64,000 nucleotides of DNA. Source: Massilia arenae (GTDB lineage: Bacteria > Pseudomonadota > Gammaproteobacteria > Burkholderiales > Burkholderiaceae_D). Below, piece after piece: positions 56,301-64,000 of this stretch. Below the pieces are notes generated by a model. The model ran no database searches, had not been told where the DNA came from, and worked only from the letters and a program-made list of their open reading frames with translations. The position numbers were made by a program, and so were the translations under genes. Location of the stretch: contig NZ_VPFD01000021.1 in assembly GCF_008014745.1 (NCBI RefSeq), forward strand, positions 1 to 64,000, read 5' to 3'. The first letter of the stretch is position 1. Every line of letters begins with the position of its first letter.

Positions 56301-59300
56301 GTCGCCGTTGCCGAGGGTTGCGCTCAGGGTGAGCGCGCCGCCGTCGGCGAAGGCGAACGCGTTGCTGGGCAGGTGATAGCTGTGCTGGCCGGCGCCGGTC
56401 CAGCTGACGCTGCCCAGCGCACCGGCGGCGCTGAGGCCGTCGTCCAGGTCGTTGGCCAGGGTCAGATCGAACGAGGCGGTTGCCGTATTGCCTTGGGTAT
56501 CCGTCGCCGTAATGGTGATCGTGCCGGTCGGCAAGGCATCGCCGTTGCCGGAGAAAGTCAGCGTGGCCGGGTCGAAGCTCAGGGCCGCGGTCCCATCGGC
56601 GGCCAGGTCGGCTCCGTCGATCGTGGCGGTATACGACAAGTCGTCGCCATCGCTATCAATGAAGGTGTCCTTGGCCAGGGTGTGGGTCCAGCCGGCGCCG
56701 TCGGCGATCTTGTCGACCTTGACGTCGTTGCCGTCAAATGCATCGGCGGCAATAGCCGCCTTGTTGCCGTTCGAGTTGGCGGTGTAGACGACCTTGCCCG
56801 GGTTGGCGGTGGTGGTCGCGACGTTCCAGTTGTCGGTTTCACCGGCGGCGGCGACTTCTTCGGCCACCTCGGCGGCCGTAAGGCCGCTGCCGGCAGTGAC
56901 GGTGACGCCGTCGAACACGAGGGTACTGCCGCCCAGTCCGCCCGAATACACGACTTCGAACACTTCGGCCTTGCCCGGAGTGCCGTCGCCGCCATTGACG
57001 TTGTTTGAGATATTGATGGAGGGATTTTTGTCGATGTAGTTACCAGTGAACTCGCCCTTGACGACGTTATCTTGATTGCCACTCTCCTTGTGCGTGAACG
57101 TCACGGTGTCACCGTTGGCGGCAGCGGTCCAGTGAGTGAACGTGGTGTCTTCAAGCAGGGCGGCGATATCGGCCGCGCTGCCTTCGAGCGGGATTGGCAC
57201 GGTGACGCCGTCGAACGACATCGAGTTGCCGCCATTGGCGTCGGTCAGGTTCAGGACGAAGCTTTCATGCGCGCCTTCAGCGTCCGCAGTGCCGTCGGTG
57301 ACCTTGGTGACGACGGCCGTGCCGTCGAAGGTGCCGGCGCCGATCACGTCGGCGATATCGACGACCGTGCCCGGCGTCCTGGCGGTGAACACCACGGTAT
57401 TGTCGGCGCCATCCTTGAGCTGCGCGACCCAATTGTCATACTCGACGCCGGCGACCGCGCTGGCCACAGTGGTGGGCTTAGCGGCGTTGCCCAAGGACAC
57501 GGTCTTGCCGTCGAAGGTCACCTCGGTGCCGCCCAGTGCCGCATCGAATTCGACGCTGAACTGTTCGCGTACGGCCTGCACGGCCGCGGGCAGCGGCGCC
57601 TTGTTCAGGAACGGCGCCTGGTTACCGGTGTCGGTCAGATCCAGCTTGAAGATGTCGCTGACCGACGCCTTGCCGTCGCTGGCAGTGACCTTGATGTACA
57701 GCGTGGCGCTGTCTTCGCGCGGATCGCCGCTGAAGGTGCGGCTGGCTTCGTGGAAGTCCAGCCATCCGGGCAGGTCGCCGCCGTTCACAGGCGCGCCTTC
57801 GGCGTCGACCAGTTCGACCGTGTAGTCGAGCGGGGTGCCGTCGGCATCGACGAAGGTGTCGGCTGGCAGCTGGTAGGTCCAGCGTCCAGGGCCGGAGAAG
57901 CTCTGGTCTGCCAGGGCTGCGTTCAATACCGGCAGGTCATTGGTACCAGTCAGGGTGATGGTCAGCGCCTGAATGCTGAAAGCGCCATTCGGATCGCTGA
58001 CCTTGAAGTCGAAGGTATCGGTAGCAATCTTGCCTTCGCCGAGGGCATTGATGGCGGTGAAGTTGGTCGGTGCGTAAGTCCATTCGCCGCTTGCCGAATC
58101 GAGGACCAGGGTGCCATAGAAGCCGACCTTGGTCACAGTGGTGGCGGTGGTGGTGGCGCCGCGGATGCCAAAGACGAGGTCGGTGGCGTCGTGATCGACG
58201 TCGCTTGCGGTCAGCTTGCCATTGAGGGCCCAGAGGCAAGCTCGACCTGGCTTGGCACCAGGGCCGAGTCGAACGCTGCGGTTTCGGTCAGCGACGCCGC
58301 GCCGGCATCGCTGGTGAACACCGGCTTGTCGTTGACCGAGATGATTGCGGTGTCGATGTTGACGGGGTGGGAGCCTACGCCCGAGGTCGCTGCATCGGTG
58401 GTGCTGTCGAAGGTCACACGGGTATTGCCGTCGCTGAAGCCGCCGCCATAGGCATTGTCCACTGGCAAGACTTCCAGAGGAGCCGGCGTGCCGTGCCAGT
58501 CGGCTTCCGCTTCGAAACGCAGTTTGGCGCTGGCGGGAAGCACGAGTCCGGCGACATCGCTGACAGCGCCGACCGCATGCCAGGTGGTGCCATTATCAAT
58601 GCTGTAGGTCCATTTGCCGTGGGCTGGATCCGCGTCATTGCCGATCACGACGACGCCGCCCAGGCTGGCGCCTGCGTCGACATCGCGGAAGCTTGGCGCC
58701 AGCATGGCGTCGATGGTCAAGCCGCGGGCGTCGATCGCGTCTTCAAGTACAGGCGTCAGTGTAGCGCCGGCCTTGAATGCAGGTGTGTCGTTGACCGGCG
58801 TAATGGTCACGGTAGCCTGGACCGGGGTCGCCGAGATGGCGCCCTCGGCATCCCTTGCCACGACCGTGAAGGCGTTGAGAACGCCATTGGCGTTCGCTGC
58901 CGGGGTCCAGAAGGCGTTGTTGTTGGCGTCGATGACATCGTTGCTGTTGACGGCCCAGGCTTTCGCCGTTTCGATAGTGGCGCCGATCAGGAGGGTGCCG
59001 CTGGTGATCGCCTTGACGACGAAGGCCGGCACGCTGCCGGCCGAGTCGTCGGCGTTCTTGTCGGCTTCGTTGCCGCGCGCGAGAAGGTCGGCGTAGGTGA
59101 TCTTGACCTGGCTGTCTTCGTCGCCGGTGGTCAGCGCTGCATCGAAGGCGGTAAAGGTCGGGGCCGGATTGGAGGCCGGCACGGTGGCGATGACTTCCTT
59201 GATCTGGGCCGGGCTGGCGACAAACACGTAGGCGAAGTTGAAGCTCTTCGATTGGCCGGCGGGGATGTTGCCGAGATTGAAGCCGATATTGATGGTGTTG

Positions 59301-59953
59301 TCGCCCACGCCGTCGTTCTTGCCCGAGAGGGCGTCATCCGGGTCGAGCGACCAGCTGCGGGTGACGCTGGTGTTGTGCGCCATCGGGTCATTGGTGTAAA
59401 AGCCGATGATGCGATGACTGATCGGGCCTTCCGACAGGACGAGGTCGTTATTGCTGACGCCAGTCGTACCTTGAGTATTGTTGGTCGACGTGGTGCCCAG
59501 TGGCGAATCGACGTCCGGGTCGATGCCGCGCGAGTACTTGACGTTGTTAATAGTGGCGCCGGTCGTGTTCTTCACCGTGACCGACATGTTGATGATGGTG
59601 TCATCTGCGTCGACGCTATAGACCTGGGTGATCTCCAGGCCGTTGACGGTCGATACGGCAGTGATGCTGCCATACGTCTTGCCGTCGGCCTTGATCAGCG
59701 ACTGGGAGACTTTGGTCGGAATCGACGGGTACATGAACGATTCGTTCTGGTTCGAATGCACGGTCGAGCCGATCTTGATACTGAACGATTCACGCGGGGA
59801 GCCTGGCGTCAGGAAGTCGGCGTTCTTTGGGTAGTTAAATTTTCCAGTCGCATCGTAGAAGATGCCCGGCGTTTGGTTGCTGCCATAGCCAAGCGTACCT
59901 GCATCGCTGAAACCAAATTTAATGAAACCGTTATCGATAATTCCGGAAGCCAT
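46995..59953 (-). pseudogene. Giant RTX/DUF4214 cadherin-like adhesin, split by a one-base frameshift
   Basis: Two reading frames form one gene: the 5' part from the ATG at 59953 (SD AGGA) to a stop at 58211, and the 3' part 58136-46995. Adding one G in the GGG run at about 58230 restores ASGALNGKLTASDVDHDAT and gives exactly 4,320 codons. Order: a unique N-terminal domain (about 1-280); many cadherin/CADG-like and VCBS units (VNDxPxF, LADQSF, TNDLPVL); a SwmB-like unit (RLVMTYTDQSALDATN); RTX calcium repeats (about 47530-47740: GGDGDDTIGSGGGSDMIFG); and a C-terminal DUF4214 domain ending DWEFTL. There is no Sec signal; RTX plus DUF4214 indicate type I secretion. It may be a true phase-off state, a pseudogene or a sequencing error. 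Confidence 0.85.
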
Positions 59954-60471
59954 TCTCTGTCCTGTGAAGTTTAAATCGGAAATTGGTGAATTTTGCAATT
60001 TCTCATGCCGGCAAATGATGTTTGAACAGCATCAAGTAGGCCAAATTCATGTCATGCACCGAGTGAATTTCTCGTGCTGAATAGAAACATCTTGAACAGT
60101 GTAGCAAGACAGCTCCTTGCTTCCCAGTAAAAATACTCTGTGGCAAGCCGCAAAGCCGATAAAAACAACAGAAACGATCCAAATCCCCTATTTAATTGTC
60201 TAGTAACTATTTTTTTTCACGAAGGGGAAGGGTTGAGGTTGTAGAAATGCCAAAAGTTTAATGGCCGGAGTCCGTTGCTGGTGTGTAATAGTCAAAAAAG
60301 TGTACCAATTGTCATGATGGCCTGTCTCCAAGCTTTCTTATTTTCCAGATTTGTCAAATTTGTCAAATTTGCGGATTGTGAATTTTCGTGCCAAGTACTT
60401 CGGTGTTGGATAACCTTTTTGAAGCCAACTGCGCCGGCATCGGAAGAGCGCACTCGCGGTAAAATACCCGG
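59954..60471. promoter_or_regulatory. Divergent intergenic region between the giant adhesin and dnaE
   Basis: This 518-base AT-rich gap has no gene. It holds a short tandem repeat of ATTTGTCAA (60349-60372), a half TGTGA at about 60377 without its partner, and a TAAAAT hexamer at 60460-60465 immediately before dnaE. No perfect CRP-like palindrome was found. Confidence 0.5.
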
Positions 60472-63400
60472 ATGACTTCCCCGACTTTCACCCACCTGCG
60501 CGTCCACTCCGAATACTCCATCGTCGACGGCCTGGTCCGCATCGACGACCTGGTCAAGGCGGCCGTCAAGGACAACCAGCCGGCGCTGGCCGTGACCGAC
60601 CTGGCCAATACCTTCTGCCTGGTGCGTTTCTATAAAGCGGCGCGCGGCAAGGGCATCAAGCCGATCGTCGGGGTCGACGCCTGGATCACCAACGACGACA
60701 ACCGCGACAAGCCGCACCGGCTGCTGATCCTGGCCAAGAACCACACCGGCTACCTGCAGCTGTGCGACCTGCTGGCGCGCGCCTGGCTCACCAACCAGCA
60801 CAAGGGCCGCGCCGAGCTGCGCACCGAGTGGCTGGAAGCGCTGGCCACGTCCGTCTCGACCTTGAACCCCGACGAGCCGCAGGATAACGCCCTGATCGTG
60901 CTGTCGGGCGCCCATTTCGGCGACGTCGGCCAGGCGATCGAGAATGGCGACCTGGCGAAGGCCGAGGCCAATGCCGAGCGTTGGGCGAAGATCTTCCCGG
61001 GCCACTTCTATATCGAGATCCAGCGCGCCGGCCAGCCCAACCAGGAGCAGCAGGTGCGCCATTCGGTGGCGCTGGCCGGCCGCCTGGGGCTGCCGGTGGT
61101 GGCGACGCATCCGGTGCAGTTCCTGGACAAGAGCGAATTCATCGCCCACGAAGCGCGGGTCTGCATCGCCGAGGGCGAGATGCTGGCCAACGCCAAGCGC
61201 GTGCGCCGCTTCAACGAGAACATGTGCTTCAAGTCGCAGGCCGAGATGGCCGAGCTGTTCAAGGACTTGCCGGGCGCGCTCGCCAATTCGGTCGAAATCG
61301 CCAAGCGCTGCAACGTCACGCTCACGCTGGGCAAGCCACAGCTGCCGAACTTCCCGACCCCGGGCATGACGATCGACGAATTCCTGGTCGCGGAAACGAA
61401 GAAAGGCCTCGAGGAGCGCCTGGTCCAGCTGTATCCCGACCCCGTCAAGCGAGAGCAGGAGCGCCCTCGCTACGAGGCGCGCCTCGAGTTCGAGAACAAG
61501 ACGATCATCAACATGAAGTTCCCGGGCTACTTCCTGATCGTGGCGGAGTTCATCCAGTGGGGCAAGAACAACGGCGTGCCGATCGGCCCGGGCCGCGGCT
61601 CGGGCGCGGGTTCCCTCGTCGCGTATGCACTGAAGATCACCGACCTCGATCCACTGAAGTACAACCTGCTGTTCGAGCGTTTCCTGAATCCCGAACGCGT
61701 CTCGATGCCCGACTTCGACATCGACTTCTGCCAGGAAAAGCGCGAACTGGTGATCCAGCACGTGAAGGACCTGTACGGCCGCGACGCGGTGTCGCAGATC
61801 GCCACCTTCGGCACCATGGCGGCCAAGGGGGCGATCCGCGACGTCGGCCGCGTGCTCGATTTCGGCTACAACTTCTGCGACGGCATCTCCAAGCTGATCC
61901 CGTTCAAGCCGGGCAAACCGGTCTCGATCGCCGAGGCGATCGAAGAAGAGCCGCTGCTCAAGGAGCGCCTCGAGAACGAAGAAGAGGTCAAGCAGCTGCT
62001 CGACCTGGCGCAGCAGGTCGAGGGCATCACGCGCGGCATCGGCATGCACGCCGGGGGCGTGCTGATCGCGCCGGGCAAGCTCACCGACTTCTGCCCGCTG
62101 TACACCCAGGGCGGCGACGCCGGCGTGGTGTCGCAGTACGACAAGGACGACGTGGAGGCCGTGGGCCTGGTCAAGTTCGACTTTTTGGGCCTGACCACGC
62201 TCACCATCCTCGACCGCGCCGTCAACTACATCAAGGATCTCGATCCGGAGGAAAGCGAATTCGACCTGGCCAAGCTGCCGCTGGACGACCGCGCCTCTTA
62301 TAAACTGCTGTCCGACGCCAAGACGGTCGCGATCTTCCAGCTGGAGTCGCGCGGCATGCAGGGCATGCTGAAGGACGCGCGTCCCGACCGCTTCGAGGAC
62401 ATCATCGCGCTGGTGGCGCTGTACCGTCCGGGCCCGATGGACCTGATTCCCGACTTCTGCAAGCGCAAGCACGGCGAGAAGTTCGACTATCCCGATCCGC
62501 GCACCGAGTCGATCCTGTCCGAGACCTACGGCATCATGGTCTACCAGGAGCAGGTGATGCAGATGGCGCAGATCGTGGGCGGCTACTCGCTGGGCGGCGC
62601 CGACATGCTGCGCCGCGCGATGGGCAAGAAGAAGGCCGAAGAGATGGCCGAGCACCGCGAGATCTTCCGCGCCGGCGCCGCCAAGGATGGCTTGTCGACC
62701 GAGAAGGCCGACGAGATCTTCGACTTGATGGAAAAGTTCGCGGGCTACGGCTTCAACAAGTCGCACGCGGCCGCCTATGCGCTGCTGTCGTACCACACGG
62801 CGTATTTGAAGGTGCACCACACCGCCGCGTTCATGGCAGCCAATATGTCGCTGGCGATGGAAGACACCGAGAAGATCAAGATCCTGGTCGAGGATGCGAA
62901 AGAGGTCTGCAAGCTCACGATCCTGCCGCCGGACGTCAACGAGTCGCAGTTCCGCTTTACGCCCGAGGGCGAGGCCAGGTCGAAGACCGGCAAGCAGGTG
63001 ACCAATATCCGCTACGGCCTGGGCGGCGTGAAGGGCGCGGGGCAGGGCGCGATCGAGGCCATCATCGCCGCGCGTACCGAGGGCGGCAAGTTCAAGGACC
63101 TGTTCGATTTCACCAAGCGCGTGGACCGCAAGCAGATCAACCGCCGCACGATCGAATCGCTGATCCGCGCCGGCGCCATGGACGCGTTTGGCGTGGACCG
63201 AGCGATATTGCTGGCATCGGTGGCCTTTGCGATGGAGGCGGCCGGCCAGGCCGCCGCTGCCGCCAACCAGGTCAGCCTGTTCGGCGGCGACGATTCGGAT
63301 CTTGTGGCGCCGCCCGAGTACGTCAAGGCCACGCCCTGGACCGACCGCCAGAAGCTGTCCGAAGAAAAGATCGCGCTCGGCTACTACCTGTCGGGCCATA

Positions 63401-63966
63401 TGTTCGACTCGTACGCGCAAGAGGTGCGGCGCTTTGCCAAGACCAAGCTGAAAGACCTGGAACCGTCGCGCGACCCGCGCATGATGTGCGGCGTGATCTC
63501 GGGCATCCGCACCCAGATGACCCAGCGCGGCAAGATCCTGATCGTGGCGCTGGACGACAAGACCGCCGTGCACGAGGTGACGGTATATAGCGAGGTGTTC
63601 GAGGCCAACAAGAACGCCTTCAAGGAAGACGAGTTCCTGCTGGTGGTGGGCAAGGTGTCCGAAGACCGCTTCAATGGCGGCCTGCGCATCACGGCCGAGA
63701 AGGTATTCGACCTGGCGACCGCGCGCATCCATTATGGGCACAAGCTCGAGATGGATTTGGCGACCACGGTGGATCCGGCGAAGATCGCCGAGGTGCTGCA
63801 GCCGTACCGGGTGGCGGACGGAATGCCGGTGAGCCTGCGCCTGCTGACCAACGGCATTCCCTATGTCGTGCAGCTGGGCGACGACTGGCGCGTCGGGCCA
63901 TCCGATTCGCTCAAGCAGGCGCTCGAGCTGACGCTGGGGGCGAAGGACGTGGCGGTCGAGTACTGA
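60472..63966 (+). CDS. dnaE: DNA polymerase III alpha subunit
   Basis: The replicative polymerase catalytic subunit, 1,164 residues, normal length and complete. The PHP domain starts LRVHSEYSIVDGLVRIDDL. The polymerase core contains GPGRGSGAGSLVAY and the catalytic Asp motif PDFDIDF (about residues 413-419), then LFLYRPGPMDL-like VALYRPGPMDLIPDF and SHAAAYALLSYHTAYLK. OB-fold and C-terminal domains follow. There is no evident Shine-Dalgarno; TAAAAT lies six bases before the ATG, so transcription may start at or near the start codon. Confidence 0.98.
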   Translation: MTSPTFTHLRVHSEYSIVDGLVRIDDLVKAAVKDNQPALAVTDLANTFCLVRFYKAARGKGIKPIVGVDAWITNDDNRDKPHRLLILAKNHTGYLQLCDLLARAWLTNQHKGRAELRTEWLEALATSVSTLNPDEPQDNALIVLSGAHFGDVGQAIENGDLAKAEANAERWAKIFPGHFYIEIQRAGQPNQEQQVRHSVALAGRLGLPVVATHPVQFLDKSEFIAHEARVCIAEGEMLANAKRVRRFNENMCFKSQAEMAELFKDLPGALANSVEIAKRCNVTLTLGKPQLPNFPTPGMTIDEFLVAETKKGLEERLVQLYPDPVKREQERPRYEARLEFENKTIINMKFPGYFLIVAEFIQWGKNNGVPIGPGRGSGAGSLVAYALKITDLDPLKYNLLFERFLNPERVSMPDFDIDFCQEKRELVIQHVKDLYGRDAVSQIATFGTMAAKGAIRDVGRVLDFGYNFCDGISKLIPFKPGKPVSIAEAIEEEPLLKERLENEEEVKQLLDLAQQVEGITRGIGMHAGGVLIAPGKLTDFCPLYTQGGDAGVVSQYDKDDVEAVGLVKFDFLGLTTLTILDRAVNYIKDLDPEESEFDLAKLPLDDRASYKLLSDAKTVAIFQLESRGMQGMLKDARPDRFEDIIALVALYRPGPMDLIPDFCKRKHGEKFDYPDPRTESILSETYGIMVYQEQVMQMAQIVGGYSLGGADMLRRAMGKKKAEEMAEHREIFRAGAAKDGLSTEKADEIFDLMEKFAGYGFNKSHAAAYALLSYHTAYLKVHHTAAFMAANMSLAMEDTEKIKILVEDAKEVCKLTILPPDVNESQFRFTPEGEARSKTGKQVTNIRYGLGGVKGAGQGAIEAIIAARTEGGKFKDLFDFTKRVDRKQINRRTIESLIRAGAMDAFGVDRAILLASVAFAMEAAGQAAAAANQVSLFGGDDSDLVAPPEYVKATPWTDRQKLSEEKIALGYYLSGHMFDSYAQEVRRFAKTKLKDLEPSRDPRMMCGVISGIRTQMTQRGKILIVALDDKTAVHEVTVYSEVFEANKNAFKEDEFLLVVGKVSEDRFNGGLRITAEKVFDLATARIHYGHKLEMDLATTVDPAKIAEVLQPYRVADGMPVSLRLLTNGIPYVVQLGDDWRVGPSDSLKQALELTLGAKDVAVEY

Positions 63967-63968
63967 CT

Positions 63969-64000
63969 ATGAGCGGGCCGGCCTTGTCGCCGACCGCTCA
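63969..64000 (+). CDS. Possible start of a following gene (cut by the window end)
   Basis: An ATG two bases after the dnaE stop opens a frame MSGPALSPTA that runs off the window. It could be a translationally coupled downstream gene. Ten codons are too few to identify it. Confidence 0.3.
   Translation, partial: MSGPALSPTA

Noticed and set aside
50259..57008. A 2,249-codon open frame on the plus strand opposite the giant adhesin
   Set aside because: It is a shadow of the repetitive high-GC gene. Its product is His/Arg/Gly/Asp-rich without domains, while the minus-strand frame has clear repeat units, RTX and DUF4214.
60375..60392. A fourth CRP-like site upstream of dnaE or the giant adhesin
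   Set aside because: Only the left TGTGA half is present; the right half reads GTGCC.

Overview
The window looks like the chromosome of a high-GC betaproteobacterium of the Oxalobacteraceae, most likely Massilia or a close relative. This is a judgement from protein styles (PEP-CTERM protein, MipA/OmpV, TrhO, DUF4214 secreted proteins, high GC) and was not tested by a search. No rRNA, tRNA or CRISPR array was seen.

Layout. (1) 1-2.3 kb: edge of a possible transposase gene, a REP-like doublet, and a two-component system. (2) 2.3-8.9 kb: a MipA/OmpV outer-membrane protein divergent from a three-gene RND efflux operon. (3) 8.9-10.6 kb: a LOV-domain (blue-light type) hybrid histidine kinase, convergent with the RND operon. 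(4) 10.7-25.3 kb: a ten-gene minus-strand surface-glycan operon with mostly overlapping genes: ABC exporter, FkbM methyltransferase, a triple-module glycosyltransferase, a lipid-linked GT2, GtrA flippase, GNAT, PIG-L deacetylase and two paralogous GT-C membrane proteins. (5) 25.6-31.6 kb: a CRP-family regulator, a VanZ-like protein, a TPR plus beta-barrel protein, a CHASE2 class III adenylate cyclase and a divergent exported FecR-domain protein. (6) 32-43.5 kb: a Cys-free, Ala/Thr-rich DUF4214 protein (possible S-layer-like surface protein), a decayed group II intron carrying a nested IS21-family element, then a complete type I secretion system and a second, small DUF4214 protein. (7) 43.5-46.5 kb: TrhO, an acyltransferase and a PEP-CTERM protein. 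(8) 47-60 kb: one giant repeat-rich RTX/DUF4214 adhesin (about 4,319 residues if repaired), split by a one-base frameshift. (9) 60.5-64 kb: dnaE.

How it may work together. Three perfect TGTGA-N6-TCACA palindromes precede the FecR-domain gene, the large DUF4214 gene and the type I secretion operon, and nowhere else that I could find. Two have a -10-like hexamer at exactly the same distance, as in class II CRP-activated promoters, and the third is close. The same region encodes a CRP homologue with intact cAMP-binding and DNA-recognition residues and a cyclase with all catalytic residues. I infer a local cAMP-CRP circuit in which an envelope-sensing cyclase controls export of DUF4214 surface proteins. 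The giant RTX/DUF4214 adhesin is a plausible further client of the exporter.
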